64,000 bases of DNA from Blastococcus sp. CPCC 205250 (GTDB taxonomy: Bacteria; Actinomycetota; Actinomycetes; Mycobacteriales; Geodermatophilaceae): NCBI RefSeq assembly GCF_019799925.1, contig NZ_JABGCG010000001.1, positions 1-64,000 on the forward strand, in the 5' to 3' direction. Each line of letters opens with the position of its first letter. Within the stretch, counting starts at the first letter, position 1. The position numbers were made by a program, and so were the translations under genes. The notes under the pieces were generated by a model. The model worked only from the letters and a program-made list of their open reading frames with translations. It was not told the origin of the DNA and made no database searches. Below, piece after piece: positions 46,591 through 54,734 of the stretch.

Positions 46591-47394
46591 TCAGCCCGGC
46601 CGTGTACCGACGGCGAACACGCGGCGGAAGGGCAGCAGCGTCGTCCCGTCCGGTCGCGGCGGGTAGGCCACCCGCAGGGCCGCGGCGTAGGCGGTGGTGA
46701 GCTCGGCGGCGTCGGCGTCGTCCAGGCCCGCGAGGACCGGGCGGAGCACGGTGCTGCGCACCCAGCCGAGCACGGGGTCGGCGCCGCGGAGCACGTGCAG
46801 GTACGTCGTCTCCCAGGCGTCGGCCGCCAGGCCGGCGTCCTCGAGCACCTGCAGGTAGCCGGCGGGGTCCAGCACCGGATGCAGCGGGGGAGCGGCCGCC
46901 GCCAGCCGGTCGCGCCACCGCGGCGAGGTGCACAGCTCGGCCAGCAGCCGGTGCGTCGGGGCGCCGGAGTTCCCCGGCACCTGCAGCGCCAGTGTCCCGC
47001 CCGGCGCCAGCGAGCCGGCCCAGTCCCGCAGGAGGTCCTCGTGCCCGGGGACCCAGTGCAGGACGGCGTTGGTGACCAGGACGTCGACGGGCTCCGCCGG
47101 CCGCCAGTCCCGGACGTCCCCGGCGACGAACGCGACCCGCCCCGGGACGGCGTGCGCGGCCGCGGCGGCGAGCATCTCGGCGGAGGAGTCCACACCGGTG
47201 ACGCGGGCCCCCGGCCAGCGCTGCGCGAGTGACGCGGTCAGGGCGCCCTCGCCGCACCCGAGGTCGACGACGACGCGGGGGTCGCGGGCCGTCACCCGGC
47301 CCAGCAGGTCGGCGAACGGCCGGGCCCGCTCGCCGCCGAAGCGCAGGTACGAGGCCGGGTCCCAGGCCCCGGCGGCCACGTCGGGACCAGCCAC
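46591..47394 (-). CDS. tam: Trans-aconitate 2-methyltransferase-like enzyme
   Basis: A 267-residue methyltransferase. WDPASYLRFGGERARPFADL at the N-terminus and VVDLGCGEGALTASLAQRWP then VLVTNAVLHWVPGHEDLL match Tam, which methyl-esterifies trans-aconitate made as a by-product of the citric-acid cycle. VPGNSGAPTHRLLAEL is a further Tam feature. It is convergent with the preceding methyltransferase and divergent from tmk. The exact substrate is inferred from family resemblance. Confidence 0.85.
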   Translation of the reverse strand: MAGPDVAAGAWDPASYLRFGGERARPFADLLGRVTARDPRVVVDLGCGEGALTASLAQRWPGARVTGVDSSAEMLAAAAAHAVPGRVAFVAGDVRDWRPAEPVDVLVTNAVLHWVPGHEDLLRDWAGSLAPGGTLALQVPGNSGAPTHRLLAELCTSPRWRDRLAAAAPPLHPVLDPAGYLQVLEDAGLAADAWETTYLHVLRGADPVLGWVRSTVLRPVLAGLDDADAAELTTAYAAALRVAYPPRPDGTTLLPFRRVFAVGTRPG

Positions 47395-47517
47395 GGCGCC
47401 GACCCTACGAGCCCGCCGGGAGCGTCACCCCCGGCCGGTAGCGTGGCGGCCGCGCGACCGGCCCGCACGGCCGCGCCGCCCGACCCGCCGCACCTTCCCC
47501 GGGAGCCCGCCATCCCC

Positions 47518-48165
47518 GTGTCCGACGCCGCCCGCACCGGCCTGTTCCTCGCCTTCGAGGGCGGGGAGGGCGCGGGCAAGTCCACCCAGGTGCGGGCGCT
47601 GACCGAGTGGCTCGAAGGCGCCGGCCACCGCGTGCGGGCGACGTTCGAACCCGGGGACACCCCGGCCGGGGTCGTCGTCCGCCAGCTGCTGCTGGACCGG
47701 GCCGACCTCGCGCTGGGCCCGCGCGCGGAGGCGCTGCTCTACGCCGCCGACCGCGCCCAGCACGCCGAGGCCGTCCTGCGCCCGGGGCTGGCCGCAGGGG
47801 AGGTGGTCGTGACCGACCGCTACGTCGACAGCTCGCTGGCCTACCAGGGTGCGGGCCGCGCGATCCCGCGCGAGGAGGTCGCCGCGCTCTCCCGGTGGGC
47901 GACCGAGGGGCTGGTACCCGACCTGACGGTGCTGCTGGACCTCCCGCCGGCGGACGGGCTCGCCCGCGCCCGCGGGAGGGCCGCCGCCGACCGCATGGAG
48001 GCGGAGTCCCTCGACTTCCACGAGCGGGTGCGGCAGACGTTCCTGGAGCTGGCCGGCGCCGAGCCGCACCGCTACCTCGTGCTGGACGCCACCCGCTCCG
48101 CCGAGGACCTCGCCGCCGTCATCCGCGACCGCGTGGCCGCGCTGCTCCCGGCGGGGACGCCGTGA
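47518..48165 (+). CDS. tmk: Thymidylate kinase
   Basis: Phosphorylates dTMP to dTDP. The 215-residue product has the P-loop AFEGGEGAGKSTQVRAL, TFEPGDTPAG with the substrate Glu/Pro/Gly, TDRYVDSSLAYQGAGR (DRY motif) and a lid ARGRAAADRMEAESLDFHER. The frame is open upstream to GTG 47443, but that lies directly on the TAGCGT -10-like box (47438-47443), so GTG 47518 is chosen. The stop overlaps the holB GTG by four bases. Confidence 0.95.
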   Translation: MSDAARTGLFLAFEGGEGAGKSTQVRALTEWLEGAGHRVRATFEPGDTPAGVVVRQLLLDRADLALGPRAEALLYAADRAQHAEAVLRPGLAAGEVVVTDRYVDSSLAYQGAGRAIPREEVAALSRWATEGLVPDLTVLLDLPPADGLARARGRAAADRMEAESLDFHERVRQTFLELAGAEPHRYLVLDATRSAEDLAAVIRDRVAALLPAGTP

Positions 48166-49343
48166 CCGGGGGCGTCTGGTCGGGCCTGGTCGGCCAGCAG
48201 GACGTCATCGACGTCCTGCGCGGCGCGATCGAGGACCCGACGGCCATGACCCACGCCTGGCTGTTCACCGGCCCGCCCGGCTCGGGGCGGTCGGTCGCCG
48301 CCCGGGCGTTCGCCGCCGCGCTGCAGTGCCCCGCCGGCGGTGACGGCACGTGCCACGCCTGCCGCACCGCGCTGGCCGGCACCCACGCCGACGTGCAGTC
48401 CGTGGTTCCCGAGGGCCTGTCGCTGGGGGTCGACGAGGTCCGGGAGATCGTGCGCCTCGCCGGGCGCGCGCCGTCGCAGGGCCGCTGGCAGGTGATCATC
48501 ATCGAGGACGCCGACCGGATGCCCGAGCGGGCGGCCAACACCGTGCTCAAGATGCTCGAGGAGCCGCCGCCGCGGACGGTCTTCATGCTGTGCACGCCGA
48601 GCCTGCACCCCGACGACATCATGGTGACCATCCGCTCCCGCTGCCGCGTCGTCGCGCTGCGGACGCCGACCGCCGAGGCGATCTCGGAGGTGCTGGTCCA
48701 CCGGGACGGCGTCGACCCGGCGATGGCCTCGTGGGCCGCGGCGGCCTCGGGCGGGCACGTCGGCCGGGCCCGGCGGCTGGCCCGTGACGAGGGCGCCCGG
48801 CTCAGCCGCAAGGCGGTGCTCGACGTGCCGCTGTCGCTGGTGTCCCTCGCCGCCTGCTTCCACGCCGCCGACGACCTGGTCGCCGCGGCGAAGGAGGAGT
48901 CCGACCAGGCCACCGCCGCCCTCGACGGTGCCGAGACCGAGGCGGTCCGGGCCAGCCTCGGCGTGGGCGCGCGCGGGCCGGGCGTGGCCGCCGCCAGCCG
49001 CGGCGCCGGCCAGCTCAAGGAGCTGGAGAAGCGGCAGAAGTCGCGCGCCACCCGGCTCGGCCGGGACTCCCTCGACCGCGCCCTGGTCGACCTCGCCGCC
49101 CTCTACCGCGACGCCCTGGTGCTCGCGGCGGTCCGCGGGGGAGGGGGCGAGGCGCCGCCGCTGGCCCACCCCGACCGGCGGGCCGACAGCGAGGAGCTCG
49201 CGGTCCGCATCGGCGCCGAGGGCGCGCTGCGGCGCATCGACGCCGTCCTCGCCTGCCGGACGGCGCTGGAGCAGAACGTGAAGCCGCAGATCGCCGTGGA
49301 GGCCCTCACCGTGGCGCTGCGACTCCCCGCCGAGCGGGGCTGA
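48162..49343 (+). CDS. holB: DNA polymerase III subunit delta' (clamp loader)
   Basis: A 393-residue AAA+ clamp-loader subunit. It shows GLVGQQDVIDVLRGAI, a Walker A-like GPPGSGRSVAARAFA with Arg replacing the usual Lys (so ATP binding may be lost, as accepted for delta'), a Cys cluster CPAGGDGTCHACRTAL and VIIIEDADRMPERAANTVLK with KMLEEPPPRTVF. tmk-holB-tRNA-Thr is a common actinobacterial order. Confidence 0.93.
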   Translation: MTGGVWSGLVGQQDVIDVLRGAIEDPTAMTHAWLFTGPPGSGRSVAARAFAAALQCPAGGDGTCHACRTALAGTHADVQSVVPEGLSLGVDEVREIVRLAGRAPSQGRWQVIIIEDADRMPERAANTVLKMLEEPPPRTVFMLCTPSLHPDDIMVTIRSRCRVVALRTPTAEAISEVLVHRDGVDPAMASWAAAASGGHVGRARRLARDEGARLSRKAVLDVPLSLVSLAACFHAADDLVAAAKEESDQATAALDGAETEAVRASLGVGARGPGVAAASRGAGQLKELEKRQKSRATRLGRDSLDRALVDLAALYRDALVLAAVRGGGGEAPPLAHPDRRADSEELAVRIGAEGALRRIDAVLACRTALEQNVKPQIAVEALTVALRLPAERG

Positions 49344-49393
49344 CCGGTGCACGGCCCGGCCGGGGCGGTGTCGTAGGCTGGTCGCGCACGTCC

Positions 49394-49466
49394 GCCGCCT
49401 TAGCTCAGTCGGTAGAGCATCTCACTCGTAATGAGAAGGTCGTCGGTTCGATTCCGACAGGCGGCT
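49394..49466 (+). tRNA. tRNA-Thr (anticodon CGT)
   Basis: A 73-base cloverleaf without encoded CCA. The acceptor stem GCCGCCT (49394-49400) pairs with AGGCGGC (49459-49465). The D-arm is TAGCTCAGTCGGTAGAGC, the anticodon arm TCTCA-CTCGTAA-TGAGA gives anticodon CGT, and the T-arm GTCGG-TTCGATT-CCGAC is canonical. It reads codon ACG. Confidence 0.97.
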
Positions 49467-49476
49467 CCCCTCCTCC

Positions 49477-49504
49477 ACGACCCCGTCCATGCGGTCGGGG
49501 TCGT
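49477..49504 (+). terminator. Stem-loop after tRNA-Thr
   Basis: ACGACCCCG (49477-49485) pairs exactly with CGGGGTCGT (49496-49504) around a ten-base loop. It sits 11 bases after the tRNA and is its likely terminator. Confidence 0.75.
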
Positions 49505-49580
49505 GTCGTCTCCGGACCCCTCCCCGCTGGTGGACACCGCGGCGAGGGGTCGGCCATCCTGACCGCGACCGGATGACCTG

Positions 49581-49645
49581 GGTCACATCTGCTTATCGCA
49601 AGCCGTACGATTGCCTTCCTGGCATCGGCAAGCAATGATGTGACC
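49581..49645. promoter_or_regulatory. Nested inverted repeats upstream of the LLM oxidoreductase gene
   Basis: GGTCACATC (49581-49589) is mirrored exactly by GATGTGACC (49637-49645), 47 bases apart. Between them, TTGCC (49611-49615) mirrors GGCAA (49627-49631), and ATTGC/GCAAT flank these. The stretch is lower in GC than its surroundings and lies 55 bases upstream of ATG 49700. It looks like a regulator-binding region, perhaps with two half-site classes; the regulator is unknown. Confidence 0.5.
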
Positions 49646-49699
49646 GATGTCAATACGTCGAAGCATCCGCGTGCTCCGCGGAGTGCCGAGGAGCGCTGC

Positions 49700-50569
49700 A
49701 TGAGACTCGGTCTCCACCTGAACGACTACTCGCACCTCGGCGAGCCGAAGGACATGGGACCGGCTCTGGGCCGTATCGCCCGGGCGGCGGAGGACGTCGG
49801 GTTCGCCCGGCTGAGCGTCACCGACCACCTGTGGCAGATCAGCCTCATCGGCGAGGAGGACGAGCCGATGCTGGAGGCCTACACGACCCTGGCGTTCCTG
49901 GCCGGCCACACCTCCACGATCGAGCTGCAGCCGCTCGTCACCGCCGCCACCTACCGCTCCCCGGGCCTGCTGGCGAAGATGGTCACCACGCTCGACGTGC
50001 TCTCCGGCGGCCGTGCGTGGCTGTCGATCGGCCAGGGGTGGAACGAGCAGGAGGCCACCGGCCTCGGCCTGCCCTACGACTCCCACGACGGCCGCTACCA
50101 GCGGCTGGAGGAGACGGTCCGCATCTGCTTGCAGATGTGGAGCGACAGCGACGACCCGATCGTCACCGAGCACCACCAGCTGGGCCAGACGCTGAACGAG
50201 CCCCGCCCGGTCTCCCGGCCCCGCCCGCGGATCCTCATCGGCGGCGGCGGGGAGCTGCGCACGCTGAAGCTCGTCGCCCGGTACGCCGACGCGATGAACG
50301 TCTGGGGCGGCGAGGAGGCCGGGCAGAAGATCGCGCGCCTGCGGGAGCGGTGCGAGGAGGTCGGCCGCGACCCCGACGAGATCGAGAAGACGGCGCTGTC
50401 CACGTTCGACGTCGAGGGGCCGGGCGGCGTGGACGGGCTCCTGCGGGACCTCCGCCGGCTGCACGACCTCGGCTTCACCACCGTCTACGGGTGGGTCCCC
50501 GACCTCGGTTCCGAGGCCCAGCTCGAGGTCATCGGCTCGAAGGTCGTCCCCGAGGTCAGCTCCTGGTGA
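49700..50569 (+). CDS. LLM-class (F420-dependent) oxidoreductase
   Basis: A 289-residue luciferase-like TIM-barrel enzyme. Hallmarks are IARAAEDVGFARLSVTDHLW, TLDVLSGGRAWLSIGQGWNE, RYQRLEETVRICLQMW and PRPRILIGGGGELRTLKLVA, typical of the F420-dependent group. ATG 49700 has GAGGAG upstream; the GTG at 49640 lies inside the inverted repeats and is rejected. It is followed by an amidohydrolase 73 bases later, a pairing seen in F420-using actinobacteria; the two may work in degradation of a common, unknown compound. Confidence 0.87.
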   Translation: MRLGLHLNDYSHLGEPKDMGPALGRIARAAEDVGFARLSVTDHLWQISLIGEEDEPMLEAYTTLAFLAGHTSTIELQPLVTAATYRSPGLLAKMVTTLDVLSGGRAWLSIGQGWNEQEATGLGLPYDSHDGRYQRLEETVRICLQMWSDSDDPIVTEHHQLGQTLNEPRPVSRPRPRILIGGGGELRTLKLVARYADAMNVWGGEEAGQKIARLRERCEEVGRDPDEIEKTALSTFDVEGPGGVDGLLRDLRRLHDLGFTTVYGWVPDLGSEAQLEVIGSKVVPEVSSW

Positions 50570-50642
50570 CCGGCCAGGCGCACCCGCACGGCAGTGCACG
50601 GATCGCAGTCCCGGAGTTGTCGAAGATGAGAGAGGTACGGGC

Positions 50643-51911
50643 ATGAACGTCGAGGACATGATCATGATCAGCATCGACGACCACGTCGTCGAGCCGCCCG
50701 ACATGTTCAAGAACCACGTCCCGGAGAAGTACAAGGACGAGGCCCCGAAGTCGATCCCCGACGAGAACGGCTACGAGAAGTGGTGGTTCCAGGGCAACTC
50801 GATGGGGACCGTCGGCCTCAACGCCGTCGTCGGCTGGCCGAACGAGGAGTGGGGCCTCAACCCCGCCACCTTCGCCGAGATGCGCCCGGGTGCCTACGAC
50901 ATCCACCAGCGGATCAAGGACATGGACCGCAACGGGATCCTGGCCTCGATGTGCTTCCCCTCCTTCGCCGGCTTCAGCGCCCGGTACTTCCAGGAGGCGA
51001 AGGACAAGGACCTCGCCCTGATCATGCTCAAGGCCTACAACGACTGGCACATCGACGAGTGGTGCACGGCCTACCCCGGCCGCATGATCCCCTGCGCGAT
51101 CCTCCCGGTCTGGGACCCACAGGACCTCGTCGACGAGGTCAAGCGGGTCGCGGCCAAGGGCGTCAAGGCCGTCACCATGCCGGAGCTGCCGCACCTGCAG
51201 GGCCTGCCCAGCTACCACAACCTCGAGTACTGGGGCCCGTTCTTCCAGACGGTCTCCGAGCTCGAGATCGTCATGTGCCTGCACATCGGCCAGGGCTTCG
51301 GCGCCATCCGCATGGCCCCCGAGGCGCCGATCGACAACATGATCATCCTGGCCACCCAGGTCTCCACCTTCGCCGCGCAGGACCTGCTGTGGGGCGGGGC
51401 GATGACCAGGTACCCGGACCTGAAGATCGCCTGGTCCGAGGCCGGCATCGGCTGGATCCCGTTCTACCTGGACCGCTGCGACCGGCACTACACCAACCAG
51501 CGCTGGCTCGGTCACGACTTCGGCGGCAAGCTCCCCAGCGACATCTTCCGCGAGCACTCGCTGGCCTGCTACGTCACCGACCCGACCGCGCTCAAGGTCC
51601 GTCACGACATCGGCATCGACATCATCGCGTGGGAGTGCGACTACCCCCACTCGGACGCCATCTGGCCCAACGCGCCGGAGTTCGTCAACGCGGAGATGGC
51701 CGGCGCCGGCGTCACCGACGAGGAGGCCCACAAGATCCTCTGGGAGAACACGACCCGCTTCTTCGGCCTCGACCCGTTCAAGCACATCGCCCGGGAGGAC
51801 GCCACGGTCGGCGCCCTGCGCGCGCAGAGCCCGGACGTGGACACCACGATCCGCTCGAAGCACGAGTGGCGGAAGCTGTACGACCTCCGTCAGAAGGCCG
51901 CCCAGGCCTGA
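50643..51911 (+). CDS. Amidohydrolase family protein (ACMSD-like TIM barrel)
   Basis: A 422-residue metal-dependent hydrolase or decarboxylase. The metal motif is ISIDDHVVEPPDMFKNHVPE (Asp/His), the barrel end WECDYPHSDAIWP holds the catalytic Asp/His pair and LKIAWSEAGIGWIPFYLDRC the strand-6 part. This is the amidohydrolase-2 (ACMSD) group, which acts on amides or beta-ketoacids. It is probably co-transcribed with the LLM enzyme. Its codon use is normal for the window. Substrate unknown. Confidence 0.88.
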   Translation: MNVEDMIMISIDDHVVEPPDMFKNHVPEKYKDEAPKSIPDENGYEKWWFQGNSMGTVGLNAVVGWPNEEWGLNPATFAEMRPGAYDIHQRIKDMDRNGILASMCFPSFAGFSARYFQEAKDKDLALIMLKAYNDWHIDEWCTAYPGRMIPCAILPVWDPQDLVDEVKRVAAKGVKAVTMPELPHLQGLPSYHNLEYWGPFFQTVSELEIVMCLHIGQGFGAIRMAPEAPIDNMIILATQVSTFAAQDLLWGGAMTRYPDLKIAWSEAGIGWIPFYLDRCDRHYTNQRWLGHDFGGKLPSDIFREHSLACYVTDPTALKVRHDIGIDIIAWECDYPHSDAIWPNAPEFVNAEMAGAGVTDEEAHKILWENTTRFFGLDPFKHIAREDATVGALRAQSPDVDTTIRSKHEWRKLYDLRQKAAQA

Positions 51912-51923
51912 CCGACGACCACC

Positions 51924-51971
51924 GACGCCGCGCCGGCGCCCGGCCCCAGGGCCGGGGGCCGGCGCGGCGTC
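51924..51971. terminator. 14-bp stem-loop after the amidohydrolase gene
   Basis: GACGCCGCGCCGGC (51924-51937) pairs exactly with 51958-51971; further pairs (CCGGCCCC against GGGG) extend it inward. It begins 13 bases after the stop and should terminate the LLM-amidohydrolase transcript. Confidence 0.8.
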
Positions 51972-52034
51972 CGTCGTCCCGGCGGGTCCGGCCCCGCGGG
52001 GGCCGTCGTCCCGGCGGGTCCGGCCCAGCGGGGG
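51971..52034. repeat. 32-bp direct tandem duplication
   Basis: Two 32-base copies (51971-52002 and 52003-52034) starting CCGTCGTCCCGGCGGGTC are identical except for one C/A difference. They lie between the terminator and the lipoprotein promoter and include most of that 168-base gap. It looks like a recent slippage duplication. Confidence 0.8.
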
Positions 52035-52079
52035 CCGGCGGCCCGGCGGCCGTCCGCCGGCGACCGTTACGGTTCCGGA

Positions 52080-52532
52080 GTGAGACGACACGCGACGACG
52101 CTGACGCTGGCGGCGGTCGCCGCCGCCCTGCTGAGCGGCTGCACGGCGGAGGTGGCGGGCAGCGCCTCCCCGGACGCGGAGGCCGCGGTGCTCCCGGACG
52201 AGGAGCGGCAGGAGGTGTTCTGCACCGACGTCCCGGCGCTGCTGCAGGACATCACCGCGCAACTGGAGGACGTCCGGACCGACCCCGCGTCGGCCACCGC
52301 CACCCTGGACGACGCCGTGACCCGCATGGAGGAGGTCCAGCCGCCCGACGACGTCGCCGACGAGTGGGACCGCCTCGTGGCGGCGTGGCAGGACCTGCGG
52401 GACCTCGTCGCGCAGGTGGACCCCACCGACCCCGGCGCCAACCAGGAGCTCGCCACCGACCTGCTGGAGCTCCAGCCCGAACTCGTGGACGCGGGCACCG
52501 CCATCGACGAGTGGGGTCAGGCCAACTGCTGA
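52080..52532 (+). CDS. Putative lipoprotein, unknown function
   Basis: A 150-residue exported protein. The signal peptide (RRH, hydrophobic TLTLAAVAAALL) ends in lipobox LLSG-Cys21, so it would be lipid-anchored outside the membrane. The mature part is acidic and helical (LQDITAQLEDVRTDPASATA) and ends in Cys, with another Cys at 48, perhaps forming a disulfide. A TACGGT box ends six bases before GTG 52080, suggesting a leaderless message. No family is recognised. Confidence 0.78.
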   Translation: MRRHATTLTLAAVAAALLSGCTAEVAGSASPDAEAAVLPDEERQEVFCTDVPALLQDITAQLEDVRTDPASATATLDDAVTRMEEVQPPDDVADEWDRLVAAWQDLRDLVAQVDPTDPGANQELATDLLELQPELVDAGTAIDEWGQANC

Positions 52533-52561
52533 GCCGCGAGCCCGCCCGGTTCCGGACGCCG

Positions 52562-52595
52562 CGACGGCGGTGCACCCGCAGGTGCACCGCCGTCG
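52562..52595. terminator. 15-bp stem-loop after the lipoprotein gene
   Basis: CGACGGCGGTGCACC (52562-52576) pairs exactly with 52581-52595 around a four-base loop. It lies between the convergent lipoprotein and ppa genes and can serve both. Confidence 0.8.
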
Positions 52596-52688
52596 GTGTC
52601 CGTCGTGCGCTCGGCGGCCGCTCGGAGAGGGGCCTCGGTGGCCACCCTCCAGGGCCCGCGCCGAGCGTGGGGGGAGGGTGGTCCGTGC

Positions 52689-53183
52689 TCAGTGGTGGGG
52701 TTCGGCCTCGAGGGCGCGCGTGATGGAGGCCTCGATCTCGGCCTCGGCCTCGGCGCGCCCGACCCAGTTGGCGCCCTCGACCGACTTGCCCGGCTCGAGG
52801 TCCTTGTAGGTCTCGAAGAAGTGCTGGATCTCCAGCCGGTCGAACTCCGACACGTCGGTGATGTCCTTGAGGTGCGACATCCGCGGGTCGGTCGCCGGAA
52901 CGGTGAGGACCTTGTCGTCCCCGCCCGCCTCGTCGGTCATGCGGAACATGCCGATGGCCCGGCAGGTGATCAGGCACCCCGGGAACGTCGGCTCCTCGAG
53001 CAGCACGAGGGCGTCGAGCGGGTCGCCGTCCTGGCCGAGGGTGTTCTCGATGTAGCCGTAGTCCGCTGGATAGCGGGTGGAGGTGAAGAGCATCCGGTCC
53101 AAGCGGATGCGGCCGGTGGCGTGGTCCAGCTCGTACTTGTTCCGCTGGCCCTTGGGGATCTCTACCGTCACGTCGAACTGCAC
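52689..53183 (-). CDS. ppa: Inorganic pyrophosphatase (soluble, family I)
   Basis: Hydrolyses PPi in the cytoplasm. The 164-residue protein begins [20 protein letters not shown] and contains the metal site [20 protein letters not shown] (Asp residues) and [18 protein letters not shown] 53183 gives the typical start; a further in-frame start at 53210 adds nine residues. Divergent from dacB with a 56-base gap. The cell also has the membrane pyrophosphatase hppA. Confidence 0.95.
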   Translation of the reverse strand: MQFDVTVEIPKGQRNKYELDHATGRIRLDRMLFTSTRYPADYGYIENTLGQDGDPLDALVLLEEPTFPGCLITCRAIGMFRMTDEAGGDDKVLTVPATDPRMSHLKDITDVSEFDRLEIQHFFETYKDLEPGKSVEGANWVGRAEAEAEIEASITRALEAEPHH

Positions 53184-53239
53184 GGGTCGTAGTGTGGCCC
53201 ACGACGCCACGGCTGCTGCGCCGGAGGTGCTCTCAGGGG

Positions 53240-54685
53240 GTGGACAGCATCGCGTCGAGCGGGTCTCCGACCGTTCCGCCGAAGGCCGTGACGGCCCGGT
53301 ACGGGCGCTTCCGACGCAGGCTGGTCCTGGCCGGGCTCGTGCTCGTCGCGGTGGTCGCCCTGGTCGTCGTCCTCGTGGTGCGGGCGGTGGGCGGCGGTGG
53401 GTCCGACGGCGAGGACGCCGGCACCGCCCCGGCCGCCGGCGCCCAGCTGCCCACGATCGGCGACCCCTCCCCGGTGCTCGTCTCCCTGGCCGGCGACGCG
53501 CCCGCCCCGGACCCCGCGGCGCTGGAGGCGGCCCTGGCGCCGCTGCTGGCCGTGCCCGCGCTCGGTGCCTCGCCCGCCGCCCGGGTCGTCGACGTCGTCA
53601 CCGGTGACGTGCTGCTCGACCGGGGCGGCGACCGCGCCGCCGTCCCCGCCTCGACCGCCAAGCTGGTGACCGCCGTGGCGGCCCTGACCACCCTCGACCC
53701 GGACGCCACCCTCGAGACGACGGTGGTCGCAGGCGCCGCCCCCGGCGAGGTGGTCCTCGTGGGCGGCGGCGACGTCACGCTCTCCACCACGACGCCCTCG
53801 CGGACCTACCCCGGCGCGCCCACCGTGGCCGACCTCGCCGGCCAGGTGCAGGCGGCCGTCGGCGGCGCGCCGGTGACCCGGGTCGTCGTCGACAACGGGC
53901 TGTTCACCGGCCCGCTCACCGCGCCCGGCTGGGGAGCCGGCGACGCCCCCTCCAGCTACGCCGCCCCGGTGACCGCCACCGCCGTCGACGGCGCCCGGCT
54001 CACCCCCGGCAACCCGCAGCGCAGCGGCGCCCCCGGCACCGACGCCGGCCGGGCCCTGGCGGTGGCGCTGGGCGCGCCCGGTGCGGCCGTCGCCCTCGGC
54101 GAGGCGCCGGCCGGTGCCGCCGTCCTGGGCACCGTGCGCTCGGCGCCGGTCAGCCGGCTGGTCGAGCAGATGCTGGCGCAGTCGGACAACGTGCTCGCCG
54201 AGGCGCTCGGCCGGCACGTGGCGCTCGCCCGTGACCTGCCGGCCACCTTCGACGGCGTCGCCCAGGCCGTCCCCGCCGCCCTGGAGGACGCGGGCTTCGA
54301 CCTCGCCGGGGTCGCCGTCGCCGACGGCAGCGGCCTGTCGGCCACCGACCGGCTGCCCGCGGCGCTGCTCACCAGCGTGCTGGCGACCGCCGCCGACGGC
54401 TCCCGGGTCGAGCTGTCGGCCATCGTCTCGGGGCTCGCCGTCGCCGGCTACGACGGCACCCTCGCCGACCGCGGCGACGCCGACCCGGTCACCGCGCCCG
54501 GCTCCGTGCGCGGCAAGACCGGCACGCTGCTGGGAGTGCACGCGCTGGCCGGCACCGTGGTCACCGCCGACGGCCGGCTCGTGGCCTTCGCGTTCGTGGC
54601 CGACGGCGTCACCGGTGGGGAGGGTCCGGCGGAGGCCGCCCTCGACCAGGCCGCGGCGGCCCTCGCCGCCTGCGGCTGCTCCTGA
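53240..54685 (+). CDS. dacB: D-alanyl-D-alanine carboxypeptidase/endopeptidase (PBP4 type)
   Basis: Cell-wall serine peptidase (S13 family), 481 residues. A basic start and one membrane helix ([20 protein letters not shown]) anchor it. Catalytic motifs are SxxK at Ser138 ([10 protein letters not shown]), SDN at 315-317 ([11 protein letters not shown]) and KTG at Lys426 (GKTGTLLG). GTG 53240 is preferred to 53192. First of a conserved run dacB-zincin-tilS-hpt-ftsH. C-terminal CGC pair is unusual. Confidence 0.92.
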   Translation: MDSIASSGSPTVPPKAVTARYGRFRRRLVLAGLVLVAVVALVVVLVVRAVGGGGSDGEDAGTAPAAGAQLPTIGDPSPVLVSLAGDAPAPDPAALEAALAPLLAVPALGASPAARVVDVVTGDVLLDRGGDRAAVPASTAKLVTAVAALTTLDPDATLETTVVAGAAPGEVVLVGGGDVTLSTTTPSRTYPGAPTVADLAGQVQAAVGGAPVTRVVVDNGLFTGPLTAPGWGAGDAPSSYAAPVTATAVDGARLTPGNPQRSGAPGTDAGRALAVALGAPGAAVALGEAPAGAAVLGTVRSAPVSRLVEQMLAQSDNVLAEALGRHVALARDLPATFDGVAQAVPAALEDAGFDLAGVAVADGSGLSATDRLPAALLTSVLATAADGSRVELSAIVSGLAVAGYDGTLADRGDADPVTAPGSVRGKTGTLLGVHALAGTVVTADGRLVAFAFVADGVTGGEGPAEAALDQAAAALAACGCS

Positions 54686-54734
54686 CGGCCCCGACCGCCG
54701 GTCCCCGTGCCGCCTCCCCGCGTACGGTGAGGCG

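Noticed and set aside
47443..47517. Upstream GTG start for tmk
   Set aside because: It overlaps a TAGCGT -10-like box, and the first 25 codons have no Tmk character.
49640..49699. Upstream GTG start for the LLM oxidoreductase
   Set aside because: It lies in the inverted-repeat region; ATG 49700 has a good ribosome site and matches the family start.
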